A DNA stretch of 64,000 nt, from contig MDJM01000064.1 of assembly GCA_001994995.1 (NCBI GenBank), positions 25,232-89,231 on the forward strand. The letters run 5' to 3'. The position numbers were made by a program, and so were the translations under genes. The notes under the pieces were generated by a model that saw nothing but the letters and a program-made list of their open reading frames with translations, did no database searches and was not told the DNA's origin. This document shows, piece by piece, positions 1-8,715 of this stretch. This DNA comes from Candidatus Parepulonipiscium sp. PG-Nuni2H_MBin01. Lineage in GTDB: Bacteria > Bacillota > Clostridia > Lachnospirales > Cellulosilyticaceae. How positions within the stretch are numbered: position 1 is the first letter of the stretch; every line of letters starts with the position of its first letter.

Positions 1-204
1 AGAATATGAATCGTCAGTAGAGCCGGAATCATCTGAAGATGATGGTGGAGGAGGTGGTGGTGGAGGAGGCTTTTCCCCTGATCTTTGAGTCTCGTCTGTT
101 CCTTCTGTTTCAGTGCTACTAACATACTTACTAAAATCTTGAGTACTAGAGTAAGATGAGTATAAGCTAGTATACAAACTAGTACTTGAACTTGAAATTG
201 TCAT
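1..204 (-). CDS. Ser/Thr-rich protein with a nine-proline run, N-terminal part only
   Basis: An open frame starts at the ATG complementary to 202-204 and runs off the left edge, so only the first 68 codons are visible. A strong ribosome binding site (AAGGGGG) lies 6 nt upstream on the minus strand. The visible protein starts MTISSSSTSLYTSLY and is very rich in Ser, Thr and Tyr. It continues into an acidic stretch, a run of nine prolines, and then a Ser/Asp-rich stretch. There is no signal peptide or recognisable domain in this part. The low-complexity composition looks like a disordered N-terminal region or linker. It lies downstream of the histidine kinase gene on the same strand with a 93-nt gap, so it may have its own promoter. 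The function is unknown; the start is well supported by the ribosome binding site. Confidence 0.6.
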   Translation of the reverse strand, partial: MTISSSSTSLYTSLYSSYSSTQDFSKYVSSTETEGTDETQRSGEKPPPPPPPPPSSSDDSGSTDDSYS

Positions 205-297
205 AATATTTCCCCCTTAACATTGTTAGTTGATGTTATTACTTTAATATTATTATAATTTGACTACCTTAATTTAAGTTAAAGTCAAAAAATTTTT

Positions 298-1572
298 TTA
301 TAAAACAACTTTAATAGTAGCAGTATGACCGTCTAAGCTTTCAGCTGAAATTTTCCCCTTATGACTTACAACAATTGCACGCGCCATTGCTAAACCTATT
401 CCAAAGCCTTTTGAATCGCTGTTTCTTGATGTATCTGCCCGATAAAATCTATCAAACCATTCACTATACTGACGTATTTCTAAATTCGCTGCTTTATTTG
501 TAATATAAATTGTATTTTTTCCTTTAATTACTCTAAGTGACACATGAATAACAGAATTGGGTTCACCATATTTTAATGCATTTTCCAGTAATATTGATAT
601 AAGAAGTTCAATATTTTGCAAATCACCATTATAATAAATATTTGGTGATATAGTATACTCGATTTGCTTATAACTACTCATAGCTACCCCTTCAAAGAAA
701 ATACAACTATCTATTAATAAATCCGATAAATTAAATTTCGTTTTTGGAATTTCAGTTAACTCCTCCAATTTAGTCAGTGAAATCATATAATCGATAAGTC
801 CATTGAGTCTATTAATTTGCTCAATAATACTTTTAGTCCACATTGAAGAGCCATTTTTTAAATTAATTACTTCCACATCCCCCTTTATAATAGTAAGTGG
901 TGTTTTAAGTTCATGCGTAACTCCTGTAATAAATTCACGTTGTGTTTCATAGCCCTTTGCAATAACTGCAACAACTTTTTTGGAAAAAATAACAACTAGT
1001 ATGCATATCATTATAAATGCAAGTATACTTACTTCTACACAATTTAAGAAGAAACTATAAACTAACATCCATTCTGGAGTAAAATCAATAAAATAAATCC
1101 AATTATTTACAACCTCAAACTTATAGTTACTAATAATACCTCTAGTTTTACCACTAAGAATTACTTGTTGTGTAAGCTCCTCAACTTTAGTTTTTAGAGT
1201 CATTAAGCTGCGATTCATATTAAGATGAGTAATACTACCCTCCTCGTTAGTTTCTACGCAAAAATATTCTGAATAATAATGTGGATTTTGTGATAATATT
1301 AAAGAGTTTGATAACATTTCTTCAGGAGACAAAGGCATTGCATCTTCAAGGGGTGGTGGAGTTAGCTGTAAGGATTGTGGAGGTTCTAATTCATTGTTAT
1401 TATTTCCTCGAGTGTTGTCATCATTTATAATAAGTTCCATCATATTATCTAAACGAACTACCATTATATTATAATAATTTAGCCCATTAATAATTACTAC
1501 TAATGCAAAAAATACAATAAATACTATTCCAATCGAAAATATAATAACTCTTTTACGTAACTTTTTTTCCAT
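298..1572 (-). CDS. sensor histidine kinase of a two-component pair
   Basis: The 424-residue protein has a membrane segment at about 9-29, an extracytoplasmic region of about 145 residues that includes an Asn/Pro-rich stretch, and a second membrane segment at about 176-197. The cytoplasmic kinase follows. The H box is THELKTPL with His220, the N box is LLENALKYGEP, and the G box is GFGIGLAMARA. It should autophosphorylate on His220 and pass the phosphate to the response regulator encoded 21 nt upstream on the same strand. The stimulus is unknown and the outer domain matches nothing I recognise. The Pro-rich outer segment is unusual but not informative. It is a complete, canonical HisKA/HATPase kinase. 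The start MEKKLRKR is preceded by GGAGGAATTTT on the coding strand. Confidence 0.9.
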   Translation of the reverse strand: MEKKLRKRVIIFSIGIVFIVFFALVVIINGLNYYNIMVVRLDNMMELIINDDNTRGNNNNELEPPQSLQLTPPPLEDAMPLSPEEMLSNSLILSQNPHYYSEYFCVETNEEGSITHLNMNRSLMTLKTKVEELTQQVILSGKTRGIISNYKFEVVNNWIYFIDFTPEWMLVYSFFLNCVEVSILAFIMICILVVIFSKKVVAVIAKGYETQREFITGVTHELKTPLTIIKGDVEVINLKNGSSMWTKSIIEQINRLNGLIDYMISLTKLEELTEIPKTKFNLSDLLIDSCIFFEGVAMSSYKQIEYTISPNIYYNGDLQNIELLISILLENALKYGEPNSVIHVSLRVIKGKNTIYITNKAANLEIRQYSEWFDRFYRADTSRNSDSKGFGIGLAMARAIVVSHKGKISAESLDGHTATIKVVL

Positions 1573-1593
1573 ATAAAATTCCTCCCATAAAAT

Positions 1594-2262
1594 CTACATT
1601 TCTTCTACTCTGTATCCCACATTTCGTACTGCCTTAATATGCATAGTGGATTTAAGTGAAGTAAGTTTTTTTCTTAAGTTTGAAATATAAACCCACACCG
1701 TGCTAATATCAACATCGCTATCATATCCCCAAATACGTTCTGCGAATCTCTCTGCTGATAACACTTGCGTTTGATTAGCCATTAACATTTCTAATATTTG
1801 AAACTCTTTATTAGGTAAGCGAATTGTTCCAAACTCCGACGATATTTCATAGTTAGTTAAATTCAAAGTTATATTACCTATAGTTATAGATGCATTAGTT
1901 TGGGTAGGCTTTCTAGTCATAGCACGAATACGCGCAAGTAGCTCGCCAGCTTCAAAAGGTTTAGTTAAATAATCATTAGCCCCATAATCTAGCCCTGCAA
2001 TTTTATCATCAATTTGTGACTTAGCACTAAGGATAATAATTGGTACCGTATTTCCTTTTGCCCTAATCCGCTTTAGTACCTCAATTCCATTAAGTTTAGG
2101 CATCATAATATCCAGAATAACCCCATCATAATTACCTGTATCCATATAGTCAATAGCACTAAAACCATCATTTACTACATCTACTGAGTAATTACTGTGT
2201 TGCAATATTGCAACTAAAATATCCGCTAATTGTCTTTCGTCTTCACATACTAAAATTCTCAT
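1594..2262 (-). CDS. OmpR/PhoB-family response regulator
   Basis: The 222-residue protein begins MRILVCEDER. An open frame extends 35 codons further upstream, but this ATG has an AGGGACGGG ribosome binding site and matches the usual receiver start. The receiver domain has the acidic pair E7/D8, phosphoacceptor Asp51 (ILDIMMP) and the conserved Lys of YLTKPF. The C-terminal winged helix (about 125-222) has the typical ending VGYRVEEM. It is a DNA-binding transcription regulator partnered with the kinase encoded directly downstream. The pair is transcribed from the side of the YitT genes, separated from them by a terminator at 2371-2398. The target genes are unknown; candidates are the pair itself and the Ser/Pro-rich gene downstream. 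Confidence 0.92.
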   Translation of the reverse strand: MRILVCEDERQLADILVAILQHSNYSVDVVNDGFSAIDYMDTGNYDGVILDIMMPKLNGIEVLKRIRAKGNTVPIIILSAKSQIDDKIAGLDYGANDYLTKPFEAGELLARIRAMTRKPTQTNASITIGNITLNLTNYEISSEFGTIRLPNKEFQILEMLMANQTQVLSAERFAERIWGYDSDVDISTVWVYISNLRKKLTSLKSTMHIKAVRNVGYRVEEM

Positions 2263-2370
2263 ATATATCCCGTCCCTTCCATAAAAATATATGCTTAGTG
2301 TACACCAACATTCACAAATAATTTCTATTTTTTCCCTAGTAAATTTTTCTAACCTAAAAGAATACAAAAA

Positions 2371-2398
2371 TAGACTATAGATACTATCCTATAGTCTA
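2371..2398 (-). terminator. Rho-independent terminator after the YitT pair
   Basis: A perfect 10-bp inverted repeat (TAGACTATAG / CTATAGTCTA) with an 8-nt loop is followed on the minus strand by TTTTTGTATT. It sits 9 nt past the stop codon of the YitT gene at 2408. It separates the YitT pair from the two-component genes. Confidence 0.8.
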
Positions 2399-2407
2399 TA
2401 AACTATC

Positions 2408-3283
2408 TTATAATCCATGATGCATTTCCTGTCCTAAGACCTCTCGTACTTCTCCAATAGTTACAAATGCGTTTGGATCTATATTCATTATTAGTGATTT
2501 CAATTTTGGAAGTTGTTTTTCTGCTAAAACAGCAAATAATAATTCAGTTTCTTGCCCTGAATACACCATTTTCCTCCCTTGAAATTGCATAGTTGCTTCA
2601 GGTAATTGCTCTGAAATCTTTTTTATAAGTTCAGAACTTTTACTAGTGATGATAAATGCTGCTCTAACACTCAAACCACCTTCTAACACTATACTTATCA
2701 TTTTAGTAGTTACTAGTACTGAAATAATAGCATACAATCCAGTTTCAAGCCCAAAAATAGACATACCCGCAATAATAATTATAGCATCTATAGCTAACAT
2801 TAATTTAGGAATCGGAAACTTAGGTGCTATAAACTTAATTATTGATGCTAACATATCAGTGCCGCCTGTAGTAGAACCTGTTCTTAAAACGATTCCAATC
2901 CCAATTCCTATTGTTGCCCCTCCGAAAATTCCTATTAAAAGAATATCTGTTATATATCTAAATGGATTTGGAAAATACTCCAGAACAGATAACCATACTG
3001 AAAATAGTATTACAGCATACAATGATTTTTTTGCAAAGTTAAAACCACGCTGTTTAATACTTATTGCAAACAATGGGATATTAACTAAAATATTTGTTAG
3101 AGCAATAGGGATTGGAATAGCAAAATGTTTACTCGTAACTTCATATACCACTATACCAAACCCCGATATACCTCCCGTAACCAATCCTATTGGAACAAAA
3201 AACCATTGCACTCCTATAGCTAAAAGACCTACGCCCAAACATATTAGAAGAAAATCTATTTTATCAATCGCTATATATTTCAT
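2408..3283 (-). CDS. YitT family membrane protein (DUF161 plus DUF2179)
   Basis: The 291-residue protein has five to six hydrophobic segments in the first ~200 residues and a soluble C-terminal DUF2179-type domain ending in FVTIGEVREVLGQ. The repeated motifs VTGGISGFGI and TTGGTDMLASI are the signature of the YitT/DUF161 membrane family, whose substrate is not established. The start has a GAGGGAGGG ribosome binding site. It is the second of two tandem YitT genes, 29 nt after the first, so the two are probably co-transcribed and end at the terminator at 2371-2398. The two proteins have the same length and the same architecture, which implies a local duplication. They could form a heteromeric complex, but that is inference only. 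Confidence 0.88.
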   Translation of the reverse strand: MKYIAIDKIDFLLICLGVGLLAIGVQWFFVPIGLVTGGISGFGIVVYEVTSKHFAIPIPIALTNILVNIPLFAISIKQRGFNFAKKSLYAVILFSVWLSVLEYFPNPFRYITDILLIGIFGGATIGIGIGIVLRTGSTTGGTDMLASIIKFIAPKFPIPKLMLAIDAIIIIAGMSIFGLETGLYAIISVLVTTKMISIVLEGGLSVRAAFIITSKSSELIKKISEQLPEATMQFQGRKMVYSGQETELLFAVLAEKQLPKLKSLIMNIDPNAFVTIGEVREVLGQEMHHGL

Positions 3284-3312
3284 ATTACAAGCCCTCCCTC
3301 AAGCTTAATTTC

Positions 3313-4188
3313 TTACTGGATTTCTTCCATAAACCCTTGTCCTAAAACTTCTTTTACATCTGCAATAGTTACAAATGCTCTAGGGTCAATTTCAAAAATA
3401 ATTTCTCTTAATTTTGTAATCTCCTTTTGTGCTACAACTGTAAATAACATCTCCTGCTCTTGTTTAGAATACATTCCTTTAGCTTTAAGTCCTGTGCTAC
3501 CTCGGGGTATTTTTTCCATAATAGCCGTGGCAATTTCTTCATTTTTAGATGACATAATAAACGCAGCCTTAGCGTAATTTACTCCTTCTAACACATTTGA
3601 TAAGACTCTTGACATAACAAATATTGCAAGCATAGCATAAATAGCCTTATTGGCACCAAATACAAAAAGACCCATTAATACAATGAAACCATCTATCATC
3701 ATCACTATTGTATATATAGGGAATTGTGGAAATTTATTTCTAAGTATACTTGCCAACATATCAGTTCCACCTGATGTAGCTCCAGATTTTAATATAAGCC
3801 CTATACCTATTCCATATCCAACTCCTGCTACAAGAGCAGATAACATTAAATCTCCACCTAAATCAAACAAATTAGGAATAAATAATGTTATTTCTAATAG
3901 TGCTGATACAACAAGAACTGCATATATTGATTTTTTTACAAATATAAGCCCTTTTTGTAAAATTGCTATTACAAATAGTGGTATGTTTAAAACAAGTGTT
4001 GTAACAGATATAGGTATTGTAAATCCTAACATAGTAGTTGATATTTCCTCAATAATAATACCAAGTCCAGATACACCTCCAGTTACAAGTCCTGAAGGTG
4101 CTAGAAACCAGTTTATTGTTAGTGTAAGTATTAACGAACCTAGAACTATCAATCCAAAATCTTTGAGTGGTATTAATAAATTTTTCAT
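3313..4188 (-). CDS. YitT family membrane protein, paralogue of the adjacent gene
   Basis: The 291-residue protein has VTGGVSGLGI near residue 35, ATSGGTDMLASIL near 135, and a C-terminal DUF2179-type domain ending FVTIADVKEVLGQ. This is the same layout as its neighbour at 2408-3283. It is an integral membrane protein of unknown substrate. The start is preceded by AAGGAG about 10 nt upstream. It is the first gene of the pair. The upstream 98-nt gap up to the purine-operon terminator must hold the promoter, but I see no confident -35/-10 pair there. Confidence 0.88.
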   Translation of the reverse strand: MKNLLIPLKDFGLIVLGSLILTLTINWFLAPSGLVTGGVSGLGIIIEEISTTMLGFTIPISVTTLVLNIPLFVIAILQKGLIFVKKSIYAVLVVSALLEITLFIPNLFDLGGDLMLSALVAGVGYGIGIGLILKSGATSGGTDMLASILRNKFPQFPIYTIVMMIDGFIVLMGLFVFGANKAIYAMLAIFVMSRVLSNVLEGVNYAKAAFIMSSKNEEIATAIMEKIPRGSTGLKAKGMYSKQEQEMLFTVVAQKEITKLREIIFEIDPRAFVTIADVKEVLGQGFMEEIQ

Positions 4189-4289
4189 AGACTAGCGCTC
4201 CTTACTATTATAAAGTTATTAATAGTCTTGATATTATGAAAGTATTTATACCCTAAATTCTGATTTGCATTATTTTCCCTAGTTAAAAA

Positions 4290-4315
4290 AGCTACAACAT
4301 ATTAATGTTGTAGCT
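4290..4315 (-). terminator. Rho-independent terminator of the purine operon
   Basis: An 11-bp perfect stem (AGCTACAACAT / ATGTTGTAGCT) with a 4-nt loop is followed by TTTTTT on the minus strand. The stem overlaps the purD stop codon. Confidence 0.85.
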
Positions 4316-5573
4316 AAATATTTGCTATATCAGTTCTATATTGCATTTGCTCAAAACTAATTTTACTTACTTCTTTATAAACTTTATCACGGGCTTCATC
4401 TAGCGTATCAGCTAACGCTGTTAAGGAAAGTACTCGACCACCATTAGTTATATAGTTGTTAGCTTCATCTAAAGCAGTTCCTGAATGAGATATCTTTACA
4501 TCTTTATCTACATTTTCAAGGCCTGAAATTACGCATCCTTTAGTAGCAGTTTGAGGGTAACCTCCACTTGCTAGTACTACAGTTGTACTAACCCTATCAT
4601 CCCATTCAAGATTAACTTCTGATAATTGACTCTGTGTACATGCAATCATTGTATCAAGTAAACTAGAATTAAGCCTTGGTAAAATGCTTTGTGTCTCAGG
4701 GTCACCAAATCGTACATTAAACTCTAATACATATGGCTCATCATTACAAATCATAAGGCCAATAAATAATACACCTACAAACTCTAAATCTTCTGCTATA
4801 AATCCATTAATGATAGGATTTAATATTTCAGCTCGTATTTTTGAACTTAGTTTAGGCGTAATTACAGGATTAGGAGAAAAGCTACCCATTCCTCCTGTAT
4901 TTAAGCCTTCATCATTATCGTAAATTCTTTTATAATCCCTTGCTGTCTCCATTGGGAAAATAACTTCAGTATCTACAAAACACATTAATGAAGCCTCTAT
5001 ACCTGCTAAAAACTCTTCTATAACAACATGTTCACCAGCACCTTTAAAGACATCATCAAAAATATCAACAATAGCTTGTTTAGCTTCTTCATATGTGGTA
5101 CAAATAAGTACTCCTTTACCTGCAGCCAATCCATCAGCTTTCACCACAATAGGCAAATTAAATGTCATTACACGTGTTAAGGCTTTCTCTCTTTCTGCTT
5201 TACTAAAAGCAGCATATTTAGCCGTAGGTATATTATGCCTAGTTAAAAATTCTTTAGTAAACCTTTTGCTACCTTCAAATTGAGCGCATTCCTTATTAGG
5301 GCCAAATATATTAAAGCCATTTTTTTGGAATATATCTACAATACCACCTACTAGTGGAGCTTCTGGTCCTACAATTGTCAAATCAATAGAATTTTCTTTA
5401 GCAAAGGTGATTAAGCTATCAAAATCTAATATATCTATAGGAACACTAACAGCCATATGAGACACGCCAGCATTAGGAGGAGCCATAAATATTTCGACCC
5501 CCTCACTTTGACGATATAATGTTTCACATATAGCGACTTCTCTACCACCGTTACCAATAATTAATACTTTCAT
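4314..5573 (-). CDS. purD: phosphoribosylamine-glycine ligase
   Basis: PurD makes GAR from phosphoribosylamine, glycine and ATP, the second step of purine synthesis. The protein starts MKVLIIGNGGREVA, the family's N-terminal nucleotide-binding motif. It continues with GPEAPLVGGIVD, the ATP-grasp core (PIVVKADGLAAGKGV), the NTGGMGSFSP motif and FGDPETQ. I chose the ATG at 5573 (419 residues) over an in-frame GTG three codons upstream, because AAAGGTG is well spaced from the ATG and too close to the GTG. Almost all homologues have His in GGREHA; here it is Val (GGREVA), a conservative oddity. It is the last gene of the operon, 5 nt past the purN stop. Confidence 0.95.
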   Translation of the reverse strand: MKVLIIGNGGREVAICETLYRQSEGVEIFMAPPNAGVSHMAVSVPIDILDFDSLITFAKENSIDLTIVGPEAPLVGGIVDIFQKNGFNIFGPNKECAQFEGSKRFTKEFLTRHNIPTAKYAAFSKAEREKALTRVMTFNLPIVVKADGLAAGKGVLICTTYEEAKQAIVDIFDDVFKGAGEHVVIEEFLAGIEASLMCFVDTEVIFPMETARDYKRIYDNDEGLNTGGMGSFSPNPVITPKLSSKIRAEILNPIINGFIAEDLEFVGVLFIGLMICNDEPYVLEFNVRFGDPETQSILPRLNSSLLDTMIACTQSQLSEVNLEWDDRVSTTVVLASGGYPQTATKGCVISGLENVDKDVKISHSGTALDEANNYITNGGRVLSLTALADTLDEARDKVYKEVSKISFEQMQYRTDIANI

Positions 5574-5578
5574 ATGTT

Positions 5579-6145
5579 TCACTCACCTTTTTCTAGTAAT
5601 TTAATAGCATCAATTAATAAAGAGTGCTCAATATCATTTAAAATACGTTGTGCAAGCGTTTGAGCTGTATCATCAGGTTGTACATCAAGCTCTCTTTGTA
5701 ATATAATTTCACCTGTATCAATACCATCTTCTACATAGTGAACAGTTGCACCAGATTTTTTTTCTTTATTTTCTATTACTGCTTTATGAACAGCAATTCC
5801 ATAATAGCCTTTACCACCAAACTTAGGCAGTAATGATGGGTGAATATTAATAATACGTCCTTGATACTCCTTTAGTAAATTATGTCCTAGTATACGTAAA
5901 TATCCTGCTAGAACCACTAAATCTACTTTATGTTGCTTAAGATAATGAGTGATTTTATGCTCACCGTCTTCACCTTTTTCTGTTACACAATAGCAAGCAA
6001 TACCATGAGATTGCGCACGAGTAAGAGCATATGCTTCAGGATTACTTGAAATTACACATACAACTTCACTCTCAATATCATCTGCATCAATTATTGCTTG
6101 TAAATTACTACCTGAGCCTGAAACTAATACTCCTATTTTCAACAT
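5579..6145 (-). CDS. purN: phosphoribosylglycinamide formyltransferase
   Basis: PurN formylates GAR to FGAR using 10-formyl-tetrahydrofolate. The 188-residue length is normal for the folate-dependent enzyme. Visible family motifs are VLVSGSGSNLQA at the N-terminus, the catalytic INIHPSLLPKF (Asn and His), and the DGIDTGEII segment with the essential Asp. The start has AAGGGAG upstream. It lies 4 nt after purM and just before purD. In most clostridial operons purH stands between purN and purD; here it is absent. Nothing else is unusual. Confidence 0.95.
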   Translation of the reverse strand: MLKIGVLVSGSGSNLQAIIDADDIESEVVCVISSNPEAYALTRAQSHGIACYCVTEKGEDGEHKITHYLKQHKVDLVVLAGYLRILGHNLLKEYQGRIINIHPSLLPKFGGKGYYGIAVHKAVIENKEKKSGATVHYVEDGIDTGEIILQRELDVQPDDTAQTLAQRILNDIEHSLLIDAIKLLEKGE

Positions 6146-6149
6146 ACAA

Positions 6150-7190
6150 CTACTCCCTTATTAAAATAACACCTTCATCACCCTCAACTATTTCACCAAT
6201 AACAGTTGCTGTTTCGCCAGTATTATTTAGTATATCCAAACTTCTTTTTACATCTTCTTTTTCCACTACTATTACCATTCCAATACCCATATTAAAAGTA
6301 TTATAAAGTTCCTTATCATCTAAATTAGATATTTCTTCAATAAATTTATAAATTGGTGGCTTAGTAATGCTATTAAGATTAATTTTAGCACTAATGTTAG
6401 ATGTAAACATTCGAGGGATATTTTCAATAAATCCTCCGCCTGTAATATGAGATATACCTCTAATATTTACTTTAGTTTTTAATTCTAAAATACTATTAAC
6501 ATAAAGTTTAGTAGGTTTAAGCAGAGCTTCACCATAAGTTTCACCCAAATATTCACAATAATCATTAAGATTAGTATTACTCACTTCCAGCAGTTTTCTA
6601 ATAAGCGAATAACCATTACTATGAACTCCATTAGAACTTAATCCTATTAGCACATTACCTGCTTTAATATCGCTCCCATTTATCATATGTTCCTTATCCA
6701 CAATACCTACCACAAAGCCAGCAACATCATATTCACCATCTTTATAAAAACCAGGCATTTCAGCAGTTTCACCGCCAATTAGTGCACAAGAACTTTGTCT
6801 ACACCCTTTACTAATACCAGCTACGATTTCCCCAATATGTTCAGGGGCAATTTTACCTGTTGCAATGTAATCTAAAAAAAACAATGGTGTAGCTCCACAA
6901 CACAAAATATCATTTACACACATTGCAACACAATCAATACCAATAGTATCATGCCTATTTAGGTCAAAGGCAAGTTTTAACTTAGTTCCAACCCCATCTG
7001 TTCCTGAAATTAATACAGGCTCTTTCATATCTTTAAATGCCGCTAAACTAAATGCACCTCCAAAGCTTCCTATATCAGTTAAAACTCCACTTGTAAATGT
7101 ACTTTTTACATGTTCTTTCATAGTATTAACAGCTTCATAACCACGATGTACATCCACACCTGCATCTTGGTAAGTAATTTTGTTATTCAT
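6150..7190 (-). CDS. purM: phosphoribosylformylglycinamidine cyclo-ligase (AIR synthetase)
   Basis: PurM closes FGAM to AIR with ATP. The 346-residue protein starts with the family N-terminus (YQDAGVDVHRGYEAV) and contains LISGTDGVGTKLKLAF, CVNDILCCGATPLFFLDY, ALIGGETAEMPGFY, SNGVHSNGYSLIRKL and HITGGGFIENIPR. All are conserved in the PurM/PurL superfamily. The start is preceded by AGAGAGGAA. It lies 22 nt after purF. No anomaly was seen. Confidence 0.96.
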   Translation of the reverse strand: MNNKITYQDAGVDVHRGYEAVNTMKEHVKSTFTSGVLTDIGSFGGAFSLAAFKDMKEPVLISGTDGVGTKLKLAFDLNRHDTIGIDCVAMCVNDILCCGATPLFFLDYIATGKIAPEHIGEIVAGISKGCRQSSCALIGGETAEMPGFYKDGEYDVAGFVVGIVDKEHMINGSDIKAGNVLIGLSSNGVHSNGYSLIRKLLEVSNTNLNDYCEYLGETYGEALLKPTKLYVNSILELKTKVNIRGISHITGGGFIENIPRMFTSNISAKINLNSITKPPIYKFIEEISNLDDKELYNTFNMGIGMVIVVEKEDVKRSLDILNNTGETATVIGEIVEGDEGVILIRE

Positions 7191-7212
7191 GAATTTAATT
7201 CCTCTCTATAGT

Positions 7213-8625
7213 CTACGCATTAATTGATTCTTCTATCTTATTAGGTTCCATTGGGACTTCTATAGGATATTTTCCATTAAAACAAGCTCTACAAAATCCA
7301 TCTTCCCCATTACAAGCTTCAGATAAACCTGCAAGCGACAAATATGTTAAACTATCAGCACCAAGATATTCTCTAATTTCATCTATAGATTTAACTGCCC
7401 CTATAAGATGCTTTCTAGAAGGAGTATCAATTCCGTAGTAACAACTATATTTTACCGGAGGAGAAGTAATGCATAAATGAACTTCCTTAGCTCCAGCCTT
7501 TTTGACTTGCTCTACAATTCTTTTTGATGTTGTTCCACGTACGATTGAATCATCTATCATAATTACCCTTTTATCTTTTAAGTTAAATCTTAATGGGCTA
7601 AGCTTTAACTTAACTGCTGTTTCTCTAAGCTCTTGTGTAGGTTGTATAAATGTCCGTCCCACATACCTATTTTTAACTAACCCCTCCATATAAGGAATTC
7701 CTGAAGCATTAGCAAATCCAATAGCAGCTGGTATACCCGAGTCTGGTACAGGGATTACTATATCAGCTTGTGCTTTAAATTCATTAGCTAAAATTTCACC
7801 CGATTTTCTTCTAAATTCAAATACGCTAAAATCATCTATTGTGCTATCAGGTCGTGCTAAATAAATTAATTCAAACACACATAAATTTTTTTGTCCCCAA
7901 TGAGTTGCTGGAATACTTTTTAAACCATTTTCATCTATAATTACAACTTCGCCCGGTTCAATGTCACGAATAAACTCTGCATCAATAACATCTAAAGCAC
8001 AACTCTCTGAGGCCAAAATATAACTACCATCAGCCCGTTGTCCTAAACATAATGGTCTTAATCCATGAGGATCACGTACCCCAATTAACTGTTGCTTTGT
8101 TGTAACAATTAATGCGTATCCTCCTTTAATAAGACTAATTGTATGCTTTAACGCTATCTCAATACCCCGTCTATACTGTCTCGCGATTAATTTTAAAATA
8201 GATTCCGAATCAATATTTGTATGAAATACTGCGCCATCTTCTTCTAACATATCACGAAGACCTTCACTATTTGTTAAATTTCCATTATGAGCTAATGCTA
8301 TTTGGCCAAATTTAGATTTCGCAGTTACTGGTTGACAATTTTCAATTTCCTTATCTCCAGAGGTTGAATATCTAACATGTCCTATAGCTATGTTACCTTT
8401 TAATGTGCTAAGGCGTTGTTCATCAAATATTTCTGATACTAAACCCATACCTTTCGCACTCTCTAATACCCCTTCATTATTTACAGTAATACCAGCACTC
8501 TCTTGCCCTCTATGTTGCAAGGCATAAAGTCCGTAATACGCTAATCTCGCGGCAAGATTTTCATCTTTTACATAAACTCCAATAACACCGCATTCTTCTT
8601 TTAATTTATCATCTATAAAGTGCAT
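7213..8625 (-). CDS. purF: amidophosphoribosyltransferase
   Basis: PurF catalyses the committed step, PRPP plus glutamine to phosphoribosylamine. The 470-residue protein begins with a short propeptide ending just before Cys12 (EECGVIGVY). This Cys should become the N-terminal nucleophile after processing, as in the Bacillus-type enzyme. Further motifs are LQHRGQESAGI, the PRPP loop VIMIDDSIVRGTT, and cysteines consistent with the 4Fe-4S form (NLCVFE, KYSCYYG, GFCRACFNG). The ribosome binding site is AAAGGAG. A near-perfect 33-nt palindrome lies just upstream, between purC and purF (8644-8676). Confidence 0.96.
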   Translation of the reverse strand: MHFIDDKLKEECGVIGVYVKDENLAARLAYYGLYALQHRGQESAGITVNNEGVLESAKGMGLVSEIFDEQRLSTLKGNIAIGHVRYSTSGDKEIENCQPVTAKSKFGQIALAHNGNLTNSEGLRDMLEEDGAVFHTNIDSESILKLIARQYRRGIEIALKHTISLIKGGYALIVTTKQQLIGVRDPHGLRPLCLGQRADGSYILASESCALDVIDAEFIRDIEPGEVVIIDENGLKSIPATHWGQKNLCVFELIYLARPDSTIDDFSVFEFRRKSGEILANEFKAQADIVIPVPDSGIPAAIGFANASGIPYMEGLVKNRYVGRTFIQPTQELRETAVKLKLSPLRFNLKDKRVIMIDDSIVRGTTSKRIVEQVKKAGAKEVHLCITSPPVKYSCYYGIDTPSRKHLIGAVKSIDEIREYLGADSLTYLSLAGLSEACNGEDGFCRACFNGKYPIEVPMEPNKIEESINA

Positions 8626-8643
8626 ATAATCGCTCCTTTAGGT

Positions 8644-8676
8644 TGTGTATTGGAAAATTTAAATTTCCAATACACA
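8644..8676 (-). repeat. long intercistronic palindrome between purC and purF
   Basis: TGTGTATTGGAAA and its exact complement flank a short AT core, giving a 13- to 16-bp stem with one bulged A. No U-tract follows on the minus strand, so it is not a normal terminator. It ends about 3 nt before the purF ribosome binding site. It may set mRNA stability or processing between the purLEC and purFMND parts of the operon. Confidence 0.7.
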
Positions 8677-8715
8677 TATCCTAATACCATATCATTGAAT
8701 TATTATACTATATTT

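Noticed and set aside
259..289. TTTGACT/AGTCAAA hairpin after the first histidine kinase gene as a terminator
   Set aside because: The stem is only 7 bp with a long AT loop, and on the minus strand the U-run stands before rather than after it.
2646..3308. Long plus-strand open frame over the YitT gene
   Set aside because: It is an antisense shadow of the YitT frame, with Pro/Ile-rich nonsense composition and no ribosome binding site.
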